NCBI GenBank assembly: GCA_018266875.1
Contig: JAFDZR010000040.1
Coordinates: 1 to 40,124 of the forward strand
Length of the DNA stretch: 40,124 bases
Direction of reading: 5' to 3'
Origin: Bacteroidota bacterium
Lineage (GTDB): Bacteria > Bacteroidota > Ignavibacteria > Tepidaquicellales > Tepidaquicellaceae
Of this stretch, positions 25,507-33,340 are shown piece after piece; the stretch's first letter is position 1, and each line of letters opens with the position of its first letter. Under the pieces are notes generated by a model that was given only the letters and a program-made list of their open reading frames with translations, made no database searches and was not told the origin of the DNA. The position numbers and the translations under genes are program-made.

Positions 25507-26697
25507 TTAAAATTTTTTATTCCCGAAAAAATAAACTTCCGCAGGTTCATTTTTTCTGATCTTCTTTTTACCTGCAGGCATGAAAATGAAACAGTCAGCT
25601 TCAGTCAGTGTCCGCAGCATAAAAGACGCCTGACCATCTAAAGGCATTACTCCTTTTTCAGTCAGCTTTCCACGCAGAAACCAGCTCAGACTGAAGTTCT
25701 TTTCAATTTCCCTGAGTACGGGGATTTTTCCTGTTGCGGGAAAGTTTTTTTCAATCCCCGAAATTCTGTTCAACAGGTTCATCACATAAATATAGTAGCA
25801 TGTAAAAACTGAAGCCGGATTTCCGGGGAGTCCGAAAACAAATACGCCGGCTTTTCTGCCGAAATATAACGGTTTCCCGGGACGCTGCGATACTTTGTAA
25901 AAAAGTCTTTTCACTTTTAATTCATCCAGCACTTCATTAACAAAATCATATTTCCCGACTGATACTCCGCCTGAAATAAGTATGACGTCTGAGCATTCAA
26001 GCTGTTTACCGACAGCTTTCATAAGTTCGTTCTTTTTATCCTTCACAAAAATTATCTTATCAGCGCAGTATCCTGAATTTTCAAGCAGTGAACTCAGCAG
26101 AATTGAATTTGAATCATAAACTTTTCCTTTCCCGAGTTTTTTGCCGGGCTGCTGAATTTCATTACCCGTGATTATCAGCGACACTACAGGTTTTACATAA
26201 ACCTTTACTGAATTAAAACCCATCGAAGCAATGAATCCCATTACTGCAGGATTTATAACTGTCCCTGCTCTCAGAGCTGTATCCCCCTTCTTGATCTGTG
26301 TTCCTTTCTTTCTGATGAAACTTCCTTTGAGTATGTCTCCGCGCGTATAAAACAATCTGTTTCCTTTTGCTATGACGTTTTCCTGCATCAGGACGGCGTG
26401 AGTATTTTCCGGCAGTGCGGCTCCGGTGAATATTCTTACGGCTTCATTTTTCTGCAGAAGGTATCCGGGAAAATCCCCGGCTATTATTTCACCTTTGATT
26501 AGCCATTCACCGTTCTCCGATGCTGAAACAGCATAACCGTCAACATTTGACTGATCAAATGGAGGAAGATCTGTTTTTGAAATAATATTTTCAGCAAGAA
26601 CGGAACCGTGTGAATCTTTCAGATTCATTTTGATCTTTCTGCCGGTTTTCTTTGCATTTTCAGAAATGATCTTTTTCGCTTCTGATACTTTGATCAT
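25507..26697 (-). CDS. moeA: Molybdopterin molybdenumtransferase MoeA
   Basis: Inserts molybdenum into adenylylated molybdopterin. 396 residues with the four-domain MoeA pattern: PPFDQSNVDGYAV near residue 41, IFTGAALPENTHAV, SLIITGNEIQQPGKKLGKGK, DVILISGGVSVGKYDFV and VFGLPGNPASVFTCYYIYV. The C-terminal beta-barrel domain is present. The ATG overlaps the stop of the TauE/SafE gene (ATGA), so translation is coupled. No mogA was found in the window. Confidence 0.95.
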   Translation of the reverse strand: MIKVSEAKKIISENAKKTGRKIKMNLKDSHGSVLAENIISKTDLPPFDQSNVDGYAVSASENGEWLIKGEIIAGDFPGYLLQKNEAVRIFTGAALPENTHAVLMQENVIAKGNRLFYTRGDILKGSFIRKKGTQIKKGDTALRAGTVINPAVMGFIASMGFNSVKVYVKPVVSLIITGNEIQQPGKKLGKGKVYDSNSILLSSLLENSGYCADKIIFVKDKKNELMKAVGKQLECSDVILISGGVSVGKYDFVNEVLDELKVKRLFYKVSQRPGKPLYFGRKAGVFVFGLPGNPASVFTCYYIYVMNLLNRISGIEKNFPATGKIPVLREIEKNFSLSWFLRGKLTEKGVMPLDGQASFMLRTLTEADCFIFMPAGKKKIRKNEPAEVYFFGNKKF

Positions 26698-27431
26698 ACA
26701 AAAATTAATTTTACTGAAGCAGCAAATAGTACTGCTGACAAAACATATCTCAAAACCCTGCTGTCTGCGACGTAACTTCCCCAGTATGTCCCGATCATTC
26801 CGCCGGCGATAACTGCTGAAATCATGTAAACTGTTTCAATGTCAGCATAAATTCCGTCCAGGGAAATTCTCGCAAGTCCGGAGGCGGAATTTACAAAAAT
26901 AAATAATGCAGATACCGCCGCAGTTTCTTTAACATCAGCCCATCCGAAGATCAGAAGGATCGGGCTGAGGATAATCCCGCCGCCGATCCCGATCATTCCG
27001 GAAACAAAACCGAGGATAAGTCCGGCTGTCATTGCAGTTATTAATGAAAACCCGGATTTTATATTCAGCTTCAGATTATCCGTTAATCCCGAGATCTTCA
27101 ACGAAGCAAAAAGAAGAACAATGCCGAGTATTATTTTATAATACAGAGTATCCGCCTGAAATCCGGCTCCGGTGAATGCAGCCGGAACTGAAGTAACGGC
27201 AAACGGAAAAAAAAGCTTCCATCTGAAATGTCCTCCTTTTCTGAAACCGTAAAAAGAAATCCCCGAGACAAATAAATTAAGTATTAAAGCAGATGTTCTC
27301 ATGAGTTCGGGGTTCATCCCAAGAATGCTCATTGCGGCAAGGTACCCGCTCGCACCGCCGTGTCCGACAGATGAATAAAAAACCGCAACGAGGAATAATA
27401 ACGGCAGAAGAAAAAAAAGTTCACTGTTCAA
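26694..27431 (-). CDS. TauE/SafE-family membrane permease
   Basis: 245 residues with about eight hydrophobic helices in two repeats, each opening with the family's small-residue motif: FYSSVGHGGASGYLAAMSIL near the start and LGFVSGMIGIGGGIILSPIL in the middle. Family members export sulfite or sulfonates or import other small anions. It begins with TTG nine bases after moaA and overlaps moeA by four bases, so it is inside the molybdenum cofactor operon. Export of sulfite or handling of a sulfur or molybdate anion is a reasonable inference, not shown. Confidence 0.88.
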   Translation of the reverse strand: MNSELFFLLPLLFLVAVFYSSVGHGGASGYLAAMSILGMNPELMRTSALILNLFVSGISFYGFRKGGHFRWKLFFPFAVTSVPAAFTGAGFQADTLYYKIILGIVLLFASLKISGLTDNLKLNIKSGFSLITAMTAGLILGFVSGMIGIGGGIILSPILLIFGWADVKETAAVSALFIFVNSASGLARISLDGIYADIETVYMISAVIAGGMIGTYWGSYVADSRVLRYVLSAVLFAASVKLIFV

Positions 27432-27440
27432 TGATACTCT

Positions 27441-28397
27441 TTACCCTCCGATGGATATCATACTTCTGTTGATCATGTTTTCATTGTCAAACTGTCCGCC
27501 TCTTTCAGATCTTTTTTCCGAAAGTCCCGATCTGATAAGATCTTCAATATCCAGACCTTTTCTGAATGCAGTCAGAAGATCAGTCTCGCCTTGAGAAAAA
27601 AGACAGTTTTTTAATTTTCCGTCTGCTGTCAGGCGAAGCCGGTTGCATTCTCCGCAGAATGGCTTTGTAACTGTGCTGATTATTCCAATGATCCCTGCAT
27701 GTCCTTCAATTCCGTATTTTTTTGAAGTGTCATGAACATCATCGGGGATCTTATAATAATCAAACTCATCTCCGATTTTTTCAAGTATTTCATCATGTGA
27801 AAAAACCTTCTCCCGCGACCAGTTGTTTCCGCTGAAAGGCATATACTCTATGAATCTTGCTTCGAACGGAAAATGTTTTGTAAGAGAGGCAATCTGACAC
27901 ACAGCGTCTTCATTTATTCCCCTCATCACAACAAAATTTATTTTTACGGTGAAATTATTTTCAAGCAAAAGAATTATGTTCTCAAGTATCCTGCCGAGAC
28001 TGCTGCTTTTTGAAATGTAGAAAAACTCCTCCTCGTTCAGAGTATCAAGACTGATGTTTATGTTATTAACGCTGCAGTCTTTTAGGACATTAATGTGTCT
28101 GTCTATCAGCACGGCATTTGTAGAAACAGCAAGAGAGACCGGTAAATCCGCAAGTTCATAAAAAATTTTATCTATGTCTTTTCTGACAAAAGGTTCGCCG
28201 CCTGTGATCCTGATCTTGTTAATTCCTAGTTCGGAGAAAACCGAAGCGATTCCGCAAATTTCCCCGGAGGACATAAAGGATGATTTTCCCGAATGCGCCG
28301 TTTCCTGAGGCATGCAGTAAATGCATTTCAGATTACACATATCTGTGACTGATATTCTGAGATAATTATGGATACGTCCGAAACTGTCAGACAGCAT
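27441..28397 (-). CDS. moaA: GTP 3',8-cyclase MoaA
   Basis: Radical SAM enzyme that starts molybdenum cofactor synthesis from GTP. 318 residues. The N-terminal cluster is C21, C25 and C28 in CNLKCIYC. The second cluster is C248, C251 and C265 in FCGECNRLRLTADGKLKNC. The conserved RITGGEPFVRKD (63-74) and the C-terminal Gly-Gly (SISIGG-type end, here MISIGG) needed for activation are intact. First gene of the run moaA-tauE-moeA-moaD; its normal partner moaC is not adjacent. Confidence 0.96.
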   Translation of the reverse strand: MLSDSFGRIHNYLRISVTDMCNLKCIYCMPQETAHSGKSSFMSSGEICGIASVFSELGINKIRITGGEPFVRKDIDKIFYELADLPVSLAVSTNAVLIDRHINVLKDCSVNNINISLDTLNEEEFFYISKSSSLGRILENIILLLENNFTVKINFVVMRGINEDAVCQIASLTKHFPFEARFIEYMPFSGNNWSREKVFSHDEILEKIGDEFDYYKIPDDVHDTSKKYGIEGHAGIIGIISTVTKPFCGECNRLRLTADGKLKNCLFSQGETDLLTAFRKGLDIEDLIRSGLSEKRSERGGQFDNENMINRSMISIGG

Positions 28398-28464
28398 AGA
28401 TTTTTATTTATGCAGTAAGATAACTTTTTTAAGAATTAAAATCAGTTTCGTATTATTGAGAAAT

Positions 28465-29301
28465 TTATTTTCGGAATTTCCGGAAGGCAAATGTGTGCTG
28501 TCTGATGTAACTGACAATGTCAGACCAGATTACTTTATGAAATTTTGTGATCTCTTCTTCTTCTATTGACAGGGGATATTCGGGTGTATCGCTTAATCCG
28601 AACCGTAGCGGCTTTCTTTTTTCAGGGTCTGGAAAAAATGCAGTGCCGAATATCCAGTCCCATACGGCGAATTTTGTTCCGAAATTATTCTGATATTCCT
28701 TTCCTCCGTCATCAGAGTGATGCCATCTGTGCATTTCAGGTCCGTTGATTAGATACTGAAGTCTGCCGAGTCTTACATCAATGTTGGAATGAATGAACAT
28801 TCCCCAGACTGCGCTAATCATGCCTTTGTATATTGCAACTTCCGGCGCTGCGCCGAGAAGAATTATAGGCGCGAATTCCACTGACTGATTGATGAGTATT
28901 TCCAGCGAATGAGATCTTGCGCCTGAGAGCCAGTCAACCGTTTTTGGAGAATGATGCGCCTCGTGCGTCCGCCAGAGGAATCTGTTGTTATGCTGCCAGC
29001 GGTGAAACCAGTATATATAAAAATCGTGCGTTATGACAAAGAATAAAACCTGAAGCCATACCGGCCAGTCGCCGATCAGACTGTACCGGTAAAGATCTGT
29101 ATTGAATTTGACCCAGTTAAGAAATCCGAAAATAATCAGTCCGAGCAGATAGCTCTGAACTATGGAATACATAATGATGTCATTGAAAAAACCCTCCCGG
29201 AAGATCCTCTGACCTTTTGTATAAGGAAAAAGTTTTTCCAAAACCACCATTAAAACAGCGGCTGCGGAAATAATTATTAATGATAATAACTGAAGTGACA
29301 T
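28465..29301 (-). CDS. Sterol desaturase/fatty acid hydroxylase family protein
   Basis: Membrane di-iron oxygenase-type protein of 278 residues. The histidine boxes are present: H92, H100 and H104 (HRWQH at 100-104), HEAHH at 113-117, H171 and HRWHH at 191-195. About four transmembrane helices surround them. Relatives hydroxylate or desaturate sterols, fatty acids, carotenoids or alkylglycerol ethers, so the substrate is open. It needs oxygen, which suggests at least microaerobic life. Stand-alone gene between moaA and the sugar genes, with 67 bp to moaA. Confidence 0.9.
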   Translation of the reverse strand: MSLQLLSLIIISAAAVLMVVLEKLFPYTKGQRIFREGFFNDIIMYSIVQSYLLGLIIFGFLNWVKFNTDLYRYSLIGDWPVWLQVLFFVITHDFYIYWFHRWQHNNRFLWRTHEAHHSPKTVDWLSGARSHSLEILINQSVEFAPIILLGAAPEVAIYKGMISAVWGMFIHSNIDVRLGRLQYLINGPEMHRWHHSDDGGKEYQNNFGTKFAVWDWIFGTAFFPDPEKRKPLRFGLSDTPEYPLSIEEEEITKFHKVIWSDIVSYIRQHTFAFRKFRK

Positions 29302-29378
29302 GCTACAAAAATAACAAAGGGGAATTTTTAATTAAACTCATTAATTCGGTTTGCCCGTTTCAAAAAAACTCTCATCAA

Positions 29379-29405
29379 TAAAAAACGCAGCGGTAAGACT
29401 GCGTT
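29379..29405 (-). terminator. Rho-independent terminator after the NeuB-like gene
   Basis: AACGCAG (29384-29390) pairs with CTGCGTT (29399-29405) across an 8-base loop; on the minus strand the A tract at 29379-29385 becomes the T tract. It lies about 70 bases beyond the stop at 29477. A second stem, CAGGTC and GACCTG, lies just upstream of it on that strand (29408-29428). Confidence 0.8.
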
Positions 29406-29476
29406 CACAGGTCCGAAAAAATGACCTGAAATAATTAATTAAAAACTAAAAGTAATTTAAAATCTATAATTTACAT

Positions 29477-30352
29477 TTAATTTGTAACTCTTCTTAATTT
29501 CTTTCTCTGTCCGTTTTCACTTTCGTATACTTTTTTCACGCCGTCTCCGAGAGATCTTTCAATGTCCCTGATGTTTTCTATTAACTTCACAAATCCGCCA
29601 GGCTCCACCGAAGCAGCCTGATCGCTTCCCCACATTGCCCTGTCGAGAGTGATGTGTCTTTCTACAAAATCAGCTCCGAGCGAAACTGCAGCCCATGTCG
29701 GAGCAAGACCGGTTTCATGTCCGGAATAACCAATCGGAACATTAGGAAACTGCTTTTTAAGAGTTCGGATCATGTTAAGATTAAGTTCTTCCAGTTTACA
29801 GGGATATGATGACGTGGAATGAGCTATAAGAAGATTTTTTTTGCCGAGTAACTTCACAGCATCCCTGATCTCTTCCATTGTGGACATCCCCGTTGATATC
29901 ATCAGCGGTTTGCCCGTGGATCTTTTTTTAATAAGAAGTGAATGATCAGTAAGAGAAGCTGATGCGGCTTTGTAAAAAGGAACGTCAAAATGTTCTATAA
30001 AATCAACTGATTCCTCGTCCCAGCAGGATGCTGTCCATATTATTCCAAGCTTTTTACAATATCTGTCAATTTCAGAATAATCGTGAAGATTTAATTCAAC
30101 TTTGTGTCTGTAATCAATGTAGGTCATTCTTCCCCATGGCGTATCTCTTTCAATATACCACTGGTCCTTAGGCACACAGAGATCGGGAGTCCGTTTTTGG
30201 AATTTTACGGCTTCACATCCAGCTTCAAAAGCATGCCTGATCAGTTTCTTTGCAATCTTCAGGGATCCGTTATGATTAATACCGATCTCTGCAATTACGA
30301 AAACTTTTTCGCCTTCCCCAACATATCTGTTTCCCAGTTTTACTTTTGACAT
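29477..30352 (-). CDS. NeuB-family synthase without SAF domain
   Basis: 291 residues. The sialic acid synthase (NeuB) barrel condenses phosphoenolpyruvate with an N-acetyl sugar aldehyde. Visible motifs are VIAEIGINHNGS (about 19-30), AVKFQKRTPDLC, LMISTGMSTMEEI, YSGHETGL and VERHITLDRAMWGSDQAASV, which hold the usual metal and substrate residues. The C-terminal antifreeze-like SAF domain (~60 residues) of canonical NeuB/PseI enzymes, which contributes to the active site of the partner subunit, is missing. Gene order behind an aminotransferase and a transketolase half suggests an unusual 2-keto sugar rather than ordinary sialic acid. A terminator follows. Confidence 0.85.
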   Translation of the reverse strand: MSKVKLGNRYVGEGEKVFVIAEIGINHNGSLKIAKKLIRHAFEAGCEAVKFQKRTPDLCVPKDQWYIERDTPWGRMTYIDYRHKVELNLHDYSEIDRYCKKLGIIWTASCWDEESVDFIEHFDVPFYKAASASLTDHSLLIKKRSTGKPLMISTGMSTMEEIRDAVKLLGKKNLLIAHSTSSYPCKLEELNLNMIRTLKKQFPNVPIGYSGHETGLAPTWAAVSLGADFVERHITLDRAMWGSDQAASVEPGGFVKLIENIRDIERSLGDGVKKVYESENGQRKKLRRVTN

Positions 30353-30486
30353 GATAGTTGTACTTTAATTATTTTTATAAAGTAACTTAATAAATTTTTT
30401 AAAAAAAAGCATTAATTCTTTATTAAAAAATTATTAAGGGTCAGGAATGATGAAAAAACAGCCGGAATTAATTTTATCCTGTAAAT

Positions 30487-31818
30487 TTATTTCTTAGGTT
30501 TCATATTAAAATTTCCGGTTTTTCTGAAAACCGGTTCGACAGGTTCCCCTTTCAGCGAATCTTTTACTTTGTTTTCTTCTACTGCTTTTTTCAGAACAGG
30601 AAGTACATCTTCATAAGCTTTCAGTATGTATTCAATATCCCCGCCGGAATGACTGAAGCACATATTGTGAAATCCGCACCAAAGCACTCCGCGTTTGATC
30701 ATTTCCTGCTGCACTAATGATTTCATCTCAAGCGGATTGCCGGCTTTTGCGTCAAATGTGATTATAGTCCTGCAGTTGTATCCCATGCATTTAGTATAGT
30801 CCATACCGAGTTCTGATACAATTTTGTTATATCCGTCTTTTAATTTCTTTCCCTGCTCAGATAAAAATGCCGGAACATTTTTTGTTATTATCTCATCTAT
30901 AGTTGCCATAGCAGCTGCAAGCGAAAGCGCTTCGCCGCCGAACGTCGTAAAAAAGAAAACATCTTTATCCAAAAGCCTCATAACATCCTGTCTGCCGGTG
31001 ATTACAGACAGCGGCATTCCGTTTGCAACGGCTTTGGAATAGCATGCAAGATCCGGGGTTACTCCGAAATATTCCTGAGCTCCGCCCGGCGCTATCCTGA
31101 ATCCCGTCCACATTTCGTCAAAGATGAGAAGCGTTCCGTTCTTTTTGCATACTTCATGAACCTTTTTCAGGAAATCATTTTTCTCCTCTTCGAAAACGAA
31201 TGGCTCAAGTATGACGCATGCTGTATCCTCATCAATTGACTGTTCCAGAGAATCAATGTCATTATAGTTGAATGTAAATGTAAGATCCTTTACCGCTTCC
31301 GGTATTCCGGCGTTTCTGTCGGTAACAGCAATATACCAGTCATGCCAGCCGTGATATCCGCAGCATAAAACCTTTTCCCTTTTTGTGAATGCGCGGGCAA
31401 CACGGACAGCCGCAGTGGTAACATCGCATCCGGTCTTTGAGAATCTGACCGATTCAGCATTTGGTATTACATCTCTTATCTTTTCTGAAAGCTCCACTTC
31501 CAGCGGATGTGTCATGGAAAATGTAATTCCATCCTCAAGCTGTTTTCTGATCGCATCATCCACCTTGTCATAACAGTATCCGAGAACGATCGGACCTATT
31601 CCCATATTAAGATCTATGTATTCATTTCCGTCCGGATCCCATACATGAGAGCCTTTTCCCTTTACCAGGAATTTTGGAGCAATCCCTCTTATCCACTGGG
31701 TCGGACCTTTGGCAAGAGTCTGGGAATAAGCCGGTATAAGACCTTCGGACCTTTTAAAAAGCTTATCGGATTCCGAAATATCAGGAAAGTCCGGATTGAA
31801 TTTAACTTTGTTTGCCAT
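30487..31818 (-). CDS. Class III aminotransferase, glutamate-1-semialdehyde aminomutase-like
   Basis: PLP enzyme of 443 residues related to HemL. GSHVWDPDGNEYIDLNMGIG opens the fold; VRFSKTGCDVTTAAVRVARA, the lid CCGYHGWHDWY, the PLP-pocket aspartate in LLIFDEMWTGFRIAPGGAQ and the Schiff-base lysine in CYSKAVANGMPLSVITG follow in order. The context with NeuB and transketolase genes makes a sugar or small aldehyde amino transfer more likely than heme synthesis, and a C-terminal tail of about 30 lysine-rich residues is odd for HemL. True GSAM activity cannot be ruled out. It lies 13 bases after the transketolase gene. Confidence 0.85.
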   Translation of the reverse strand: MANKVKFNPDFPDISESDKLFKRSEGLIPAYSQTLAKGPTQWIRGIAPKFLVKGKGSHVWDPDGNEYIDLNMGIGPIVLGYCYDKVDDAIRKQLEDGITFSMTHPLEVELSEKIRDVIPNAESVRFSKTGCDVTTAAVRVARAFTKREKVLCCGYHGWHDWYIAVTDRNAGIPEAVKDLTFTFNYNDIDSLEQSIDEDTACVILEPFVFEEEKNDFLKKVHEVCKKNGTLLIFDEMWTGFRIAPGGAQEYFGVTPDLACYSKAVANGMPLSVITGRQDVMRLLDKDVFFFTTFGGEALSLAAAMATIDEIITKNVPAFLSEQGKKLKDGYNKIVSELGMDYTKCMGYNCRTIITFDAKAGNPLEMKSLVQQEMIKRGVLWCGFHNMCFSHSGGDIEYILKAYEDVLPVLKKAVEENKVKDSLKGEPVEPVFRKTGNFNMKPKK

Positions 31819-31831
31819 AATTAAAATTCTC

Positions 31832-32746
31832 TTAACGTTTATTATTTAAAGAAATATTCTCAATTATTTTCCCGGCTATTTTTTTCCCCGTGAATCCTTC
31901 GTATTCAATGACATCATTAAGCAAAGCCGGCTTGAACCATTTATTGTTGAGCGCGAAAGGTATTACTTTTTTACTAATGCCTTCTCTCAGAAAGATCTCT
32001 GCAATTATTGAGTAAAGTCCACCGGTGAGAAAGTGGTCTTCAAGAGTTACAAGCATATCGGAGTTTTTTGCGGCATTGATTATTGCTTCCTCGTCAACCG
32101 GTTTTAAGCAGCGCAGATTTATTACGCCGGTTTCCACCTGCATTTCCCCGAGAATTTCCCTCGCTTCAAGCGCCTGCTTTAAGAGAATTCCGTATACAAG
32201 TATAGTCGCATTTTTACCTTCTGAAATAATCTCAGCTTTTCCTGTCCTGAAATTTTCAGAATGTTTAACTGACGGCTTTAGATTGTTATATCTGATATAG
32301 AACGGAGAATCGCTTTTCAGAACTTCCGGAAGTCCTATCAGCATGTCTTCCTCATCAGCGGGACAGAATATATTCATGTTCGGAATTCCCCGCATTAATG
32401 AAATGTCTTCTATTGCCTGATGAGTCGGTCCGTTTGCTTCAGAGAGAAATCCCGAAAATCCGCCGATGAGTTTTACGGGAAGTCCGCTGATGCCTATATC
32501 CGAGCGGATGAATTCAAAAGCTCTCATTGTAAGAAAAGTGGCCAGCGCATGCGCCACGGGAATCCTGCCTCTGAGCGCAAGACCGCATGCAGCGCCGACA
32601 AGAGTCTGCTCCGTGATACCGGTATCAAGGAATTTGTCTCCGATCTTATCGGGGAGATTTCTGATCGCCGCCCTGTTCTCCGCAGTCAGCACCATGAATC
32701 TGTCGTCACTTTCGATAAGTCCTGTCAATAAATCTTCGTATGTCAT
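31832..32746 (-). CDS. Transketolase C-terminal half (pyrimidine plus C-domain subunit)
   Basis: 304 residues corresponding to the second and third domains of transketolase or DXS: the pyrimidine-binding part contains the thiamine-activating glutamate in DTGITEQTLVGAACGLAL, followed by PIYVRYN-like PFYIRYN and the C-domain with VTLEDHFLTGGLYSIIAE. Two-subunit transketolases normally have the diphosphate-binding N-terminal half as the adjacent upstream gene. Here that gene is absent: upstream lies an intergenic region and a divergent gene. It is followed after 13 bases by the aminotransferase. It could work with an N-terminal subunit encoded elsewhere. Confidence 0.88.
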   Translation of the reverse strand: MTYEDLLTGLIESDDRFMVLTAENRAAIRNLPDKIGDKFLDTGITEQTLVGAACGLALRGRIPVAHALATFLTMRAFEFIRSDIGISGLPVKLIGGFSGFLSEANGPTHQAIEDISLMRGIPNMNIFCPADEEDMLIGLPEVLKSDSPFYIRYNNLKPSVKHSENFRTGKAEIISEGKNATILVYGILLKQALEAREILGEMQVETGVINLRCLKPVDEEAIINAAKNSDMLVTLEDHFLTGGLYSIIAEIFLREGISKKVIPFALNNKWFKPALLNDVIEYEGFTGKKIAGKIIENISLNNKR

Positions 32747-32986
32747 TTTAAATGTAAAATTGTTTCAGTAAGCTATTAAAATTGAGCAAAGCAAACAATT
32801 TAGAAAGTAATGTTAAATTTTAAATTTTTAACTTATAATATTTAGTTTAAAAAAAATCATATATAAATGTAAAACTTGTAATTTATTATCTCTTTACTGA
32901 TAAAGGATTTTTTTATGCTTTTTTTTTCGGAAATGTTTTACATTGTTACAGAAAATTTTAATTCATAGATTAATTTCAGATAAAAA
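32747..32986. other. A+T-rich divergent region at a composition boundary
   Basis: No gene seen. It divides the minus-strand sugar genes from the plus-strand, more A+T-rich accessory region. A possible sigma70-like promoter for the rightward genes is TTGTTA and TAGATT 17 bases apart, near 32944-32972, ahead of the ATG at 32987. The match to consensus is modest. Confidence 0.4.
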
Positions 32987-33289
32987 ATGTCTGCAATAAT
33001 TTTAATGGACAAGGTCACAGGTGAAGAAAGATTTTATGACACATTCAATGAAGCCATAAATCAAGCTGACAAAGGTGATCTGATCAGAATTACGAAAAAT
33101 TTTGATGATCAGAATGAAGAACAGTTTGATTATCAATTAGAGATCACAAAAGACGTTGATATTATTTTTGACAAAGGAGTTAAGTTTAAAAGGAAGAAAG
33201 ATTCTCCTCCTCTGATCATTGTAAATGAAAATTGTAAGGAACTGATAACATGTAATATATCAGGAATAAATATTGAGATAGTTTTATGA
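32987..33289 (+). CDS. Stand-alone N-terminal cap of the beta-helix paralog family
   Basis: 100 residues, no signal peptide. It aligns by eye with the first ~95 residues of the three large proteins downstream: LMDKVTGEERFYDTFNEAI matches their start with the F/Y-Y-x-T-Y pattern, NQADKGDLIRI matches AAAGDVINI, VDIIFDKGVKF matches VDIIITSGRIL, and ELITCNISGINIEIVL matches the CNI-x-G segment. It then stops, with 51 bases to the next gene and no remnant of the rest. It is either a deletion derivative or a working small relative. It probably heads the operon. Confidence 0.65.
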   Translation: MSAIILMDKVTGEERFYDTFNEAINQADKGDLIRITKNFDDQNEEQFDYQLEITKDVDIIFDKGVKFKRKKDSPPLIIVNENCKELITCNISGINIEIVL

Positions 33290-33340
33290 AAATATTAGGG
33301 AAATATTAAGAATGAATTTTTAATTTTAATACCTTCCACT

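Noticed and set aside
32420-32771. Open frames of about 100 codons on the plus strand
   Set aside because: They overlap the transketolase half in antisense and have no supporting features.
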